Of a stretch of 64,000 nt of DNA, positions 36,675 to 46,068 are shown one piece after another. Under the pieces are notes generated by a model. The model saw only the letters and a list, made by a program, of their open reading frames with translations, was not told where the DNA came from and ran no database searches. Position 1 is the stretch's first letter; every line of letters begins with the position of its first letter. This stretch comes from Chitinophaga filiformis (GTDB lineage: Bacteria; Bacteroidota; Bacteroidia; Chitinophagales; Chitinophagaceae): the NCBI RefSeq assembly GCF_900102545.1, contig NZ_FNBN01000002.1, positions 594,264-658,263 of the forward strand. Direction: 5' to 3'. The position numbers were made by a program, and so were the translations under genes.

Positions 36675-39600
36675 CTACATTCCTATTTTTAATCCGAAAG
36701 CGTAACTGCGGGGTTTAGGCAAGCCACTGGCATCGGGATCAATTCCATATTTGTTTGCTTTCCAGAGCAGGGCTACATTATTCATGTACCCATAAATTTC
36801 AATGCTGCTTACCGGTAATTTCCTAAGCACATCTTTACCGATGCGGTAATTTAGCTGCAGGTCTTGAAACCGAATGTGATCCCCTTTTTCTACAACGATC
36901 TCTGTATTTTGGTAAAAATCATCTCGGGTTTGGTTGGTTGGATAAAGAAGTGCGGGTACATTTGTACTCTTTTCATCTCCGGGTTTCTGCCACCGTTGTG
37001 TATATTCAATATCTCCCAAAGAGAACAACCCGTTAATCAGTGCATAACTATTAAGGGAAGGCCGTTTGAAATAATAGCCGAATTTGTAAATCAGATTGAA
37101 AGATAGGGAAAGTTGCTTCCAGCTAATCGTATTCATCAGGCTGCCAAATGTAGTTGGGTTTGCTGGGCCATGGTAAACCATATTGTCTAAATTGGTTGAA
37201 TTGGCAATATTGCTGTAAGCTGTACTAGTAATACCATCCAGATAGCCTTGTGGTTCACCCGTGTTGCTCAATCCAGCCCATCGGTAACTGTAAACAGCAA
37301 AAAGTGGCCTGCCCTCTATAGGGTTTCTTATTCCGCCTGTAACATAATCACTTACTACAGTTATCTTTTTTAGGTATTTTGAAACAGAGGTTTTTGCATT
37401 GCTGAATAACAACATGGTACCCCATTTCACTATTCCGGTTGTGTTTAGGCTGTTCAATGTTATATCCCAACCATTTCCTTTGATATTGGCCGTATTCCCC
37501 CGAAAGGTTGGTAACCCCGCAGATGGCGCCAGACTGGCATCACCCATAATGTCTGTTCCTTTTTTGTTGTAAAATTCAATACTGGTGCTCACCCTTTCCT
37601 TTAACAAGGCGAAGTCAATTCCAAGGTTCATTACTCTTATTTTCTCCCAACGCAGATTAATATTTGGAGGGTTTGTAATGGTGGTGTAAGGCTTTCCCAT
37701 TCCATTGTCTGGCAAGGAAGAACCGGTAAGATATGCGGTTACGCTCTGGTCAACGTTGCCATTATATCCATAAGTAACTCGTAATTGCAGCTGCGACATC
37801 CATGGGGCTTCAAAGAATTTTTCCTTTTTTATATCCCATTTCAACCCAGTTGACCATAGCGGCACGCCTTTTTGATTGGTGTTCACTCCAAAGAGGTTAC
37901 TTTCGTCTTTACGCGCGCTTGCACTCAGCGTATATTTCTGAAGATAGCTATAGGAGGCATTGGCATAATAGGAAATATTTCGGTTGGATGCAGCTGACAA
38001 AAACCTGTTAGCAGGTATTCTCCTGGTTGTAGTCCCATAAATGGTTGGAAAGAAGGTCAGATAGTCTACATCTGTTTGAGTGGCAAATTCGTCGTTATAT
38101 CCGTAAAAGCGATTGTAATTACGATCTGTTGCATAATCACGGATTTCATAACCTGCTATTGCGTTTAACTCGTGTCGGTTTGCCCAGTTGTTAACATAGT
38201 CTGCCTGGAATCTGATATTGTTAGTAGTTGCGGTTGCATTGCTCAGATCAAGAATACTGCCCAAGGGTACCCTTCGGGTAACTGCACCTGTTGCCTGGTT
38301 GATCGTGCTGAATGAATTGATCAGGTCACGAGTAAAGTAGGTCTCTTGACTGCGCAGATTTCTATCCAGGATGACAGTTCTGCCATACTGGTATTTAACC
38401 TCAGCCGAAAGGCCTTTCAAGATTTTATAACGTGCATCGATGTTCAGCAAATAGTTGGTTTGATTTGAAGTATTATCTGCCAGTCTAATCTCATCTATAG
38501 GCCGGTATAACCAATCCAGAAGCCGTCCTTTGCCTACTGTGTCGGTAAATAAGGTTCTAAGTTTGGGGATTGGCAAAGCATTTCCTTGTTCGTCTGCAAG
38601 TCGTGCGTATGGATATAAAATTTGCTTATCTGAAAAATAAACATAGGCATTGCCATCTGCTGTGTTTTTTGTACCGGTGTATATAACTGAAGTAGTCAAA
38701 CTAAGCCGGTCTTTGAGAAAGTTATAGGTGTTGCTGGCATTAAGGGTTATGCGTTCATATTTGTCACCTTTCAGGTTAGAGATGTTGCGGTCATAGCCAC
38801 CAGAAACAAAATAACGCTGCTGGTTGGTACCACCACTTAGGTTCAAGGCGTACTGTTGATTAACATTATTCTGGTATATGTATTTCAACATGTCGTTTCT
38901 TACATCATGGACTTTCAAAGCATCAAGCTGCGTTTCCAGGTCGGCATTAGAAAGCTTCCCTGATCGGTTTAACAACATCAGCTCCACGGCAGGTGTAAGT
39001 GCAGGCATTTGAGCATTGCTTAACGAACTATCGTAATAATTTTTGGAAAATAGAAAGCGTTCAAGTTCGATGTAGTCCGCCGGGCCTAGCCCTCGGGAAT
39101 AAAAAAGATCTGGTTTTTCACCTATAGTTACGTTGGCATTTGCATTGAAGGTAGGAGCGGTACGGAGCGTGCCTTTTTTTGTGGTGATAACAATAACCCC
39201 GTTACCCGACCTGGCCCCCCAGATGGAAGCTGCGGCTGCATCTTTAAGTACGGTAATGCTTTCAATATCATTGGGGTTGATGTTGTTGATGTCTCCATTG
39301 TACTCAAAGTTATCCAGCACAATCAGCGGCTTGTCATTTGCAAAGATAGTACTGGTCCCTCTTATGGAGATGTTAGAGCGTGTACCATTTCCTCCAACCG
39401 GATTGCCATTAAACAGCATTCCTGTTGTGATGCCTTCTAATCGTTCTATGATGCTGGTTGAGACTCTTCTGTTTAACTGTCGGTTGTCTATCAGGGCGAA
39501 GGAACCGGTCGCCCTTTCTTTAGGAATCTTTTGATATCCGGTACTTACATTGATGTTTACTTCTGCAAGTGTTTCAGTTCGCTGATGAAGTGCTACTATC

Positions 39601-40184
39601 ATTTCATTGGAAGTTGCTGGTGCCTCTGAGAAACCATAGCCTACAAGGCTGAACTGAAGTCGAGCGCCTTCAGCAACATCTGAAAAAGAAAATGCGCCTT
39701 GTTTGTCTGTTGATGTTTGCTGGTTTGTTCCTTTTATGTGCACCGAAACATTCTGAATTGGTTTGCCCAGGGAATCCACTACATAACCTTTTATAGGATG
39801 CTGTTTGTCTTTTGCCCTGTCTTTTTTGGCCATTACTGAGATTACTTTTCCGTTCATTTTATATTCCAGTGGCTGGTCCTTGAAAAGCACGGGAAGCACT
39901 TCTGTGATATCTTTCTGGTTTACATTAAGGGTAACCGGATGTGCCTTTGACATTACGTCGGTGTCATAAATAAAGGCATAACCCGCCTGTTTACGAATCT
40001 CACGCAAAACATTGGTTATTGGTTCAGCCTTTGCTGCAATCGTAATTTTTTGAGCACTTGCAGAAAGGGTCGAACAGAAGGTAAGCAGCAGCGCAACCAG
40101 GATACAGGAGAACGTTCTATTACCAGCGCTGCAGTTCCTCTGAAATAATTGGAACGGGATGCCGGTATGAACTTTAGAATTCAT
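36675..40184 (-). CDS. susC: SusC/RagA TonB-dependent receptor with STN domain
   Basis: This is a 1169-residue outer-membrane protein. It has a long N-terminus with a signal anchor, an STN domain (ITIAAKAEPITNVLREIRKQ, about 45-120), a CarboxypepD_reg-like beta domain (IKGYVVDSLGKPIQNVSVHIK), the plug (GYQKIPKERATGSFALID) and a barrel ending in YAFGLKIGM. The STN domain marks it as a transducer that signals to the FecR anti-sigma protein encoded immediately upstream. It takes up the ligand captured by SusD using TonB energy. All hallmark regions are present. Confidence 0.93.
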   Translation of the reverse strand: MNSKVHTGIPFQLFQRNCSAGNRTFSCILVALLLTFCSTLSASAQKITIAAKAEPITNVLREIRKQAGYAFIYDTDVMSKAHPVTLNVNQKDITEVLPVLFKDQPLEYKMNGKVISVMAKKDRAKDKQHPIKGYVVDSLGKPIQNVSVHIKGTNQQTSTDKQGAFSFSDVAEGARLQFSLVGYGFSEAPATSNEMIVALHQRTETLAEVNINVSTGYQKIPKERATGSFALIDNRQLNRRVSTSIIERLEGITTGMLFNGNPVGGNGTRSNISIRGTSTIFANDKPLIVLDNFEYNGDINNINPNDIESITVLKDAAAASIWGARSGNGVIVITTKKGTLRTAPTFNANANVTIGEKPDLFYSRGLGPADYIELERFLFSKNYYDSSLSNAQMPALTPAVELMLLNRSGKLSNADLETQLDALKVHDVRNDMLKYIYQNNVNQQYALNLSGGTNQQRYFVSGGYDRNISNLKGDKYERITLNASNTYNFLKDRLSLTTSVIYTGTKNTADGNAYVYFSDKQILYPYARLADEQGNALPIPKLRTLFTDTVGKGRLLDWLYRPIDEIRLADNTSNQTNYLLNIDARYKILKGLSAEVKYQYGRTVILDRNLRSQETYFTRDLINSFSTINQATGAVTRRVPLGSILDLSNATATTNNIRFQADYVNNWANRHELNAIAGYEIRDYATDRNYNRFYGYNDEFATQTDVDYLTFFPTIYGTTTRRIPANRFLSAASNRNISYYANASYSYLQKYTLSASARKDESNLFGVNTNQKGVPLWSTGLKWDIKKEKFFEAPWMSQLQLRVTYGYNGNVDQSVTAYLTGSSLPDNGMGKPYTTITNPPNINLRWEKIRVMNLGIDFALLKERVSTSIEFYNKKGTDIMGDASLAPSAGLPTFRGNTANIKGNGWDITLNSLNTTGIVKWGTMLLFSNAKTSVSKYLKKITVVSDYVTGGIRNPIEGRPLFAVYSYRWAGLSNTGEPQGYLDGITSTAYSNIANSTNLDNMVYHGPANPTTFGSLMNTISWKQLSLSFNLIYKFGYYFKRPSLNSYALINGLFSLGDIEYTQRWQKPGDEKSTNVPALLYPTNQTRDDFYQNTEIVVEKGDHIRFQDLQLNYRIGKDVLRKLPVSSIEIYGYMNNVALLWKANKYGIDPDASGLPKPRSYAFGLKIGM

Positions 40185-40315
40185 ATTTTTGTTGGGTTAG
40201 GTGGTTTAAATAAATATGCTTTGATCGTTTATTATTGATAAGCCTAGCTATTGCCGGAAGTGTTGCCACGCCTCCGGCTTTTTATTTTTTGCCAAAGCCA
40301 AGACTTTCAAATGGA

Positions 40316-41506
40316 TTATTTTTTTACCATTATCCTCCTTCCTTCTATCCGGAATGTGATGCCGGTATGTGTGCTTAATGCCGCCAAAAGCTCAGTAAGG
40401 CGTGTATTGATAGGGAGTTCTCCTGATAGTTGCACTTTTGATAGTCCAGGTTCAATTACAAACTGGACATCATACCAACGTTCAATTTGCGGAATGGCCA
40501 CATCTAACGTAGCATCGTTTAATACAATGATGCCATCCCTCCAGCTGCTAAAAGCTAATGCATCAACTTTTACTGATTCCAGTTTACCCTGACCTGATAC
40601 GGCCTGTTGTCCTGGTGCTATTTTGAGGGATGTTTGGGTTTGTATATTGGTTACTAGTAAGCTTCCTTCCTGAAGTGTGGTAAAGGTAAAAGGGGAATCC
40701 ATATAGGTATTGAGGTTGAATTGCGTGCCCAGTACTTTTACTTCCTGCCCATTGCTTTTTACAATAAAGGGCTTGGCTTTATTGGGAGAAACCTGGAAAA
40801 AGGCTTCACCAGTTAATTCTACAGTCCGGGTTTCTGTATTGAACTGCTGGGGGTATTTGAGTGTTGAGGCTGCATTGAGCCAAACCCGAGTCCCATCGGG
40901 AAGGATGACCTGAAATCGCCCTCCATTAGGGGTATGGATGCTGTTGAAGGCCAGTTCGTTGTTGACTGACTTGGAATCACCCCTTACATATTTGATGGTT
41001 CCTGTCTGCTCTTTTTCGATGTGTACATCTTGATCCTGAAAGAGCGTTCCGTGCTTAACTTTTGCCAGGTCAATTACAACGCCATTGGCCAGAGTAAGGG
41101 TAGCCTTGTTGCCACCGGGCATAATATCTGTAGCCGTAGTTTCAGGGCGTGGTATGTTTACAGTTGGAGTTCTTGTGAGGTAAACCAAGGTGGTTACTGC
41201 CAGTAATATTGATGCAGCGATAGCTGCAGGGTACCATTTGAGTAGCTTTCTTCTTGGCGGAAGTATTTGATAGCGCAGGTTAAGTTTGACCTGGTGTAGC
41301 AGTTTGTCCATGTCTGGGTCTGCTTCATTTGAATGTTCATCGTTGAGAACTTCCCGGATCAGCCGCCTGGGAATAGACTGATTTTCTTTTGTATCGAAAT
41401 AAGAAAGCAGTTCATCCAGTTCATCCTGGCGGATGCTTCCGGCGCTGAACTTTTGAAAAAGTGTTTTGAGGTATGGGTATGATTTCACGGTCCTTTTTAA
41501 CTGCAA
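40316..41506 (-). CDS. fecR: FecR-family anti-sigma regulator
   Basis: This is a 396-residue protein with a cytosolic N-terminus, one membrane helix (WYPAAIAASILLAVTTLVYL, about 95-115), a FecR beta domain (FNSIHTPNGGRFQVILPDGT and WLNAASTLKYP) and a C-terminal DUF4974 domain (NDATLDVAIPQIERWYDVQF). It sits between the ECF sigma gene and SusC. In such systems SusC binding of the ligand signals through FecR to release the sigma factor. The gene is complete. Its C-terminal domain is the one repeated in the three lipoproteins at 24183-26405. Confidence 0.9.
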   Translation of the reverse strand: MQLKRTVKSYPYLKTLFQKFSAGSIRQDELDELLSYFDTKENQSIPRRLIREVLNDEHSNEADPDMDKLLHQVKLNLRYQILPPRRKLLKWYPAAIAASILLAVTTLVYLTRTPTVNIPRPETTATDIMPGGNKATLTLANGVVIDLAKVKHGTLFQDQDVHIEKEQTGTIKYVRGDSKSVNNELAFNSIHTPNGGRFQVILPDGTRVWLNAASTLKYPQQFNTETRTVELTGEAFFQVSPNKAKPFIVKSNGQEVKVLGTQFNLNTYMDSPFTFTTLQEGSLLVTNIQTQTSLKIAPGQQAVSGQGKLESVKVDALAFSSWRDGIIVLNDATLDVAIPQIERWYDVQFVIEPGLSKVQLSGELPINTRLTELLAALSTHTGITFRIEGRRIMVKK

Positions 41507-41592
41507 TACGTGCTAAGCGGAGAAACCAATAGCTGTAGCTGAAGAAAAAAAGACGTGATTCTGTTAAGTGATTGATATTTAGGTTTATAAAA

Positions 41593-42192
41593 TTAAATTG
41601 CTTGCAGCATAAAACCTAAAATGAGGGGGACGGCGAGGTTAGGATATGCTGCCAGGTATCTTTTGAGGAATGCATTGGCCTTTGTGATATGATCGTTTAC
41701 TGCTGCTATAGAGATACCCAGGGATTCACTGATTTCCCGATAGCTTTTTTCTTCCAGCTTGCAAAGCATAAAAACCTTTTTCCGTTGTGGGGGGAGCTGA
41801 TCAATGATGCGGTATAAAAGATCCCTGCTTTCTTTTTCATACAATAGTTTTTCTATGCTATCGTAGGCACTACCTGCACGGCGCAACAGTTGCGTTTTCA
41901 TTTTGCTGTCATTTGCCGCCTTACGGAAAAAGTCGTAAACCATGTTCTCAGCAATGCGGAAGAGGTAACCTTTAATGGGCCTTTGTGGATCAATGCTCGA
42001 TCTGTTTTCCCATAGCCGCAAAAACAGTTCCTGCATCGTTTCCGCTACTTGTTCCTTTGATTTTAACAATTTAAGCAGTCTGGCAGCAAGTGGCCGTTTA
42101 TAAAGATCATAAATTGCCTCGAATGCCGGATAGTCACCGTCACGTAGACTTTGTGAGAGCGCTTGTTCATCGGGGTGGATCGGGCGCTGCAT
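41593..42192 (-). CDS. ECF-type RNA polymerase sigma factor
   Basis: This sigma-70 family ECF protein (about 199 residues) has region 2 (YKRPLAARLLKLLKSKEQVA, then ELFLRLWENRSSI and IKGYLFRIAENMVYDFFRK) and region 4 (LPPQRKKVFMLCKLEEKSYREI, followed by the SLGISIAAVNDHITKA helix-turn-helix). The frame opens at an earlier ATG (42213), but the one at 42192 gives the usual N-terminus (MQRPIHPDEQ). The hydrophobic C-terminal tail (VPLILGFMLQAI) is common in Bacteroidota ECF factors. It is at the head of the FecR-SusC-SusD-TlpA run and probably controls it. Confidence 0.9.
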   Translation of the reverse strand: MQRPIHPDEQALSQSLRDGDYPAFEAIYDLYKRPLAARLLKLLKSKEQVAETMQELFLRLWENRSSIDPQRPIKGYLFRIAENMVYDFFRKAANDSKMKTQLLRRAGSAYDSIEKLLYEKESRDLLYRIIDQLPPQRKKVFMLCKLEEKSYREISESLGISIAAVNDHITKANAFLKRYLAAYPNLAVPLILGFMLQAI

Positions 42193-42552
42193 ATATATGA
42201 ATTGTATCAACAAATCTCTGTATTAATTCAGGCATGTGCAAATCCAAATGGACTAAAAAATAGTGAACAGTTTGTTACTATTTAAAAAATAGCCATATCT
42301 TTATTTTGCCAAAGCTTCAGACAAAGAACCACATGCATCTGATTTAATTACAAACAGTTAGAGTCAACAGACAGGTTTATATACATTGTTTGCAATCTGA
42401 AACACTAATTCCACTATTTTCCAGTCAGGCAAAAAAGTCCAACAACTAGGTAAAAAAATCCAATAAATAATTACAGCTGGGTTTGTACCAGAATTTATGT
42501 TTTACCCATTTTTGAAGTGACAATTTTTTGCTATTAACCCTCAGAATAAAAC
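42193..42552. other. Divergent intergenic region, sigma factor / LytTR regulator
   Basis: There are 360 A+T-rich bases between two divergent regulator genes. I found no ORF over 20 codons with a credible start, no clear TAnnTTTG/TTTG pair and no strong hairpin. It must hold both promoters. Confidence 0.5.
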
Positions 42553-43314
42553 ATGTCAAATGCAAACACCCAGAGGCAGCCCGAAAGGACTTTGTTGAGC
42601 TGTTTCGTTATAGATGACGAGCAAGCTGCAATAAACAAACTGGAGTACTTCATTAAGATTACCCAAGGGCTAGATTTTATAGGAGCCGAAAAAGACCCAC
42701 TGAAAGCGCATGCTATGCTTTCAAAAGAAAAGGGACTTCCGGATGTTGTATTTCTGGATATCGAGATGAAGGGCCCATTGGGGCTCAAACTGGCCAGACT
42801 AGTTATGAACAAGGTGCTTGTGGTGTTTACAACCGGTCATAGTCAATTTGCGGTGGAGGCCTATAGATTAAACGCCATAGACTATTTAATGAAACCAATT
42901 ACCTATCCTCATTTTTTAGAAGCAGTTGCAAAATGCCGCTTAAAGAAAGAAACCGCTGATCATATTGCAAAAGATGAAGCAAGTTTGTTATTCCTAAAAG
43001 ATTCCTTATCAGGTCAGACCACAAAAGTAAACCATGATGATATCCTTTATATACAAAGCATCGGAAATTACTGTAAGATTTACTTTACCAATAAGAGCCA
43101 GATTATGCCGCACATGGCGCTGAAACAGATACTTTCACAACTCCGCAGTGATCGTTTCATCAGAATTCATAAATCTTATGTGATCAATATGAAGCACATC
43201 CAATTTTATGAAGGAAATGGAACTATAAAAATAGTAAATGATATAAAATTGGAGGTAGGTAGAACTTTCAAAAAAGACTTGAAGGAAAAAATCAAAGAAG
43301 CACATGGCAAGTAA
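42553..43314 (+). CDS. LytTR-family response regulator
   Basis: This is a 253-residue protein with a REC domain (acidic pair DD at 21-22, phosphoacceptor Asp69 in VVFLDIEMKG, switch Thr in FTTGHS, Lys in YLMKPI) and a C-terminal LytTR DNA-binding domain (DDILYIQSIGNYCKIYF, then RIHKSYVINMKHI). LytTR regulators bind direct repeats and pair with LytS-type kinases. Its kinase follows at 43522, separated by a 40-codon opposite-strand peptide gene. The possible target promoters are that peptide gene and the neighbouring operons; this is inferred from position. Confidence 0.9.
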   Translation: MSNANTQRQPERTLLSCFVIDDEQAAINKLEYFIKITQGLDFIGAEKDPLKAHAMLSKEKGLPDVVFLDIEMKGPLGLKLARLVMNKVLVVFTTGHSQFAVEAYRLNAIDYLMKPITYPHFLEAVAKCRLKKETADHIAKDEASLLFLKDSLSGQTTKVNHDDILYIQSIGNYCKIYFTNKSQIMPHMALKQILSQLRSDRFIRIHKSYVINMKHIQFYEGNGTIKIVNDIKLEVGRTFKKDLKEKIKEAHGK

Positions 43315-43335
43315 CCTGCCATGTGCTCTGCGCTG

Positions 43336-43458
43336 CTATTTTACGCAGATCATTGTGGGAATTGTAGTCACTGTCGTTGTTGGACTTAGCGCTAGATTTG
43401 TTCCATTTGATGTTTTAAAAGAGAACAATGTTTTTCTTGTTGTTTTTTTTGTTTTCAT
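43336..43458 (-). CDS. Candidate Thr-rich (lanthi)peptide precursor, 40 residues
   Basis: A short frame runs from ATG at 43458 to TAG at 43336. The N-terminus is strongly basic (MKTKKTTRKTLFSFK) like a leader, and the rest is rich in Thr/Ser with one Cys near the end: SPTTTVTTIPTMICVK. This fits a small class I lanthipeptide precursor in which Thr/Ser would be dehydrated and Cys used for one ring. It lacks a double-Gly cleavage site. It sits between a LytTR regulator and its kinase, about 13 kb from LanB. No homologue search was possible, so a chance ORF remains possible. Confidence 0.45.
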   Translation of the reverse strand: MKTKKTTRKTLFSFKTSNGTNLALSPTTTVTTIPTMICVK

Positions 43459-43521
43459 TTTTCAATTCGCTTTGATCGGTTAACAATTTTGTTATTTACA
43501 ACCTAATCTAAACACAACTTA

Positions 43522-44592
43522 ATGAATTTCAAAAGCAAAATACATATCCCGCAGTTTTTAAGTGATAACCGTAGATCTACTACCCCAACCAATCCCTTGC
43601 TCAAGAGATTTGCATCTTGGATAACCACGGTAAAATTTCAAATTTTCTTGATGGTTCTGCTGGCCTCGATTGATTATTTCGTTATCATGATAAATGGGGT
43701 AGCGGATAAGGTTCCCGAATTTCTGATTCTCATGAGTATTGAAACTGCCTTCTTTTTTGCCTATGTTCATTTTATTTTTCCGAAACTGGCAGCGAGTAGC
43801 TCTTCACTGTTGATCATACTTGCTACTCTATTGATATGTCTAATATTATTTTCGCTGTCATACCTCCTAACTTATACGTTATTTGCAGCAGACCCCAAAC
43901 TGTTCATAAGTAAGCTGACGCTAAAGTTTGTTGTTAATTCCCTTTATCGTGGGTGGAAAATGATGGTTTTTTCACTGTTCCTGTGGAGTGCTTATATTAT
44001 AAAAGCTTCCGCAAAACGTGAACAGGTACTGGAGAATAGTGCTTTGTACACTCGTCTAAGTCCCCATTTGTTTTTCAATGCGCTGAATATGCTACCCACT
44101 GAAGGCAGTATTCCTCTTAAAAACGAAAAAATAATCGATTTGCTATCACGCTACACGCGAAATGCCTTGGTTGAACTAGGAGAAGACGGAAAGGGCTTAT
44201 TGATCCAAGAGCTGGATCAGCTGGACACCCTGCTGCAGCTTAATGAACTTCGTTTTGGCAAGATTTACGTTCAGTTTAGCAAAAATATACCTGGTGATAT
44301 AACGGGCTACCGGATTCCGCCGCAGAGCATAGTAACACTCACTGAAAATATCTTTAAATATGGAATTGTAGATGACCCGCTAAAACCTGCAGCCATTTCA
44401 ATTGATGCATCCAACCACTATCTAACCGTTACGGTTACCAATTACAAATATCCACTACCAGAACATCCATCTGGTAAAATAGGCATCAATAGTGTGCAAA
44501 AGCGCTTGACCAATATATATGGAAAGAGCCATCATTTTAAGATTAATGAAACGCCGGAAGTGTTCAGCATTGAAATAGGCTTTCCTGTTTGA
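43522..44592 (+). CDS. LytS-like sensor histidine kinase (His_kinase family)
   Basis: This is a 356-residue protein with four hydrophobic segments in the first 160 residues, then the H-box SPHLFFNALN (His near residue 181), and an ATP-binding N-box PPQSIVTLTENIFKYGI and G-box KIGINSVQKRL. It belongs to the PF06580 type that pairs with LytTR regulators. The N-box has Thr-Glu-Asn in the expected spot. It is transcribed in the same direction as the regulator, with the small peptide gene opposite and divergent from its own start. Confidence 0.88.
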   Translation: MNFKSKIHIPQFLSDNRRSTTPTNPLLKRFASWITTVKFQIFLMVLLASIDYFVIMINGVADKVPEFLILMSIETAFFFAYVHFIFPKLAASSSSLLIILATLLICLILFSLSYLLTYTLFAADPKLFISKLTLKFVVNSLYRGWKMMVFSLFLWSAYIIKASAKREQVLENSALYTRLSPHLFFNALNMLPTEGSIPLKNEKIIDLLSRYTRNALVELGEDGKGLLIQELDQLDTLLQLNELRFGKIYVQFSKNIPGDITGYRIPPQSIVTLTENIFKYGIVDDPLKPAAISIDASNHYLTVTVTNYKYPLPEHPSGKIGINSVQKRLTNIYGKSHHFKINETPEVFSIEIGFPV

Positions 44593-44626
44593 TTCTCGGC
44601 AAGGAGATTGCGAAGGGCGGCTAGTG

Positions 44627-44938
44627 TTACTTGATTTCGTCGATCAATAGAAGATTACCTAAATTATCTCGAGCAGTTGAGTCTCGATCTGTTCTTAAGT
44701 AATCAATACTGCCAACACGTACAACTCCTACATCAGCACCTTCATTCCAATCGCCGTTTGTATAATTATATATAGCGGTCTTAAAGGAGTGTTGCTTCAT
44801 ATGGGTTATAATGTCTGCTTTAGTATGGACAGCTCCTTTACTTAATCTGCCTCTGTCGGTAGGTGAGTGAACCAATACATGTGTGATATGTGAATCGTTA
44901 TTACTTTTCCTGATAGCTGTGATGTAGTAGGTGCTCAT
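44627..44938 (-). CDS. DUF3892-family protein
   Basis: This is a 103-residue protein with the DUF3892 pattern: the N-terminal YYITAIRKSNNDSHITHV strand, a central helix (SKGAVHTKADIITHMKQ) and a C-terminal NLLLIDEIK. The function of DUF3892 is unknown; it is common in accessory regions. It is convergent with the histidine kinase gene. About 160 bases upstream lies the hairpin at 45100. Confidence 0.75.
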   Translation of the reverse strand: MSTYYITAIRKSNNDSHITHVLVHSPTDRGRLSKGAVHTKADIITHMKQHSFKTAIYNYTNGDWNEGADVGVVRVGSIDYLRTDRDSTARDNLGNLLLIDEIK

Positions 44939-45099
44939 AACATTGGTTTAAAATCCTGACCTTTTTCATTCAGGCCGGGTCGATGTTTGATACGCCGGGC
45001 GGGTGGTAAAAATGAATTTGATAAAGCTTACACCAAGATAGATCATATTCCCTTATCTCTATGCCGATCATTATAAAAAGGGGATTTTTCCGGTAGAAT

Positions 45100-45129
45100 A
45101 AGGTGCTCCTACATTTATAGGAACACCTT
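45100..45129 (-). terminator. Hairpin after the 45169-45609 gene
   Basis: AAGGTGCTCCTA and TAGGAACACCTT form a 12-base stem with one mismatch and a 6-base loop, 40 bases beyond the stop of the minus-strand gene. On that strand it is followed by ATTCTACC, so the T run is weak. Confidence 0.5.
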
Positions 45130-45168
45130 AGAAACAGGGTATTCGATTGGCTACATTTCGCTTATCTG

Positions 45169-45609
45169 CTATGAAAAACCATAGAAATCTGAGCGTAACC
45201 AAATTTCACGTTCATAGATCAATACTTCTGAACTTACGTCACACATCATTAACATGTTGTGAGATATCTCAAGCGAATCCGCTAAGACATGCGTCAAATC
45301 TTGCATCAACTTTTCATTTTTATAATACGGCGTGATACTTAATTTGAGAAGGTAACTTTTGTTTCTTCTTGCATGCGTCGATTCCCACCATTGAATATCC
45401 GGTAGATTAGTATTAGCAAACTTTTCTCCTATTTTTCGGCTAAGTTCTGCGTCGCTTGGGCCATAGTGGATGTTCGGATTTATGCACCTTGTTCCAGTCC
45501 CCAAAATATTCCGTACTTTAGATTTCAATCTATCAAGCAGGTGAGGCCAAATATTGGCCAGATATACGGCTATTTCAATTTCAATAGCCACTGGTTTATG
45601 ATATGTCAT
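45169..45609 (-). CDS. Hypothetical protein
   Basis: This is a 146-residue protein I do not recognise. It is mostly soluble, with a YHKPVAIEIEIAVYL start, a central DIQWWESTHARRNKSYLLK block and a C-terminal helix-rich part (LMQDLTHVLADSLEI) ending in REIWLRSDFYGFS. It has no signal peptide and no known catalytic motif. It is alone on its strand, followed by a hairpin, with a 459-base gene-free region upstream. It could be an immunity or toxin-like accessory protein, but there is no direct support. Confidence 0.5.
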   Translation of the reverse strand: MTYHKPVAIEIEIAVYLANIWPHLLDRLKSKVRNILGTGTRCINPNIHYGPSDAELSRKIGEKFANTNLPDIQWWESTHARRNKSYLLKLSITPYYKNEKLMQDLTHVLADSLEISHNMLMMCDVSSEVLIYEREIWLRSDFYGFS

Positions 45610-46068
45610 AATTTTCTGTTTTAATGTTTTAGAAAAGTCTTAACCGTGAAGGACATTAAAGTCCTTATGTGTCTCTTATATTTTTTGTATTCATGATATA
45701 AATTTATTGTCCCTATTATTGCAGGACGGTTATGTGAGTTTTTACATACTTTACTTCTATACTACTCAACTGACAGGAAATGTTTCACTGTTAGAGAATT
45801 TCCGGTAAATATTTATAGCTATTTTATTTGTGAATTGTAGGCTAGCGGTTATGGAGTTCCAGGATTATTTTTATTTATATTACTCCACAAAATGAATTTT
45901 GTATCACATTAACCGGCCTTTTTTACTTTAATATTCTCTTTTAATTAAAACCGGCTGTTTTTAAATAAAAAAAAGAGCGGGGTGAGTGGTGTAGTGGTGA
46001 GCAATTGAAAAATTAGGATACATTTATCATATCACTTTACACAATTAACAATTTCAATTATCGGTTTT
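45610..46068. other. A+T-rich intergenic region
   Basis: There are 459 bases between divergent genes, very rich in A and T with several poly-A and poly-T tracts. Only ORFs under 20 codons are present. It may hold promoters for both neighbours; no clear consensus pair was found. Confidence 0.5.
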
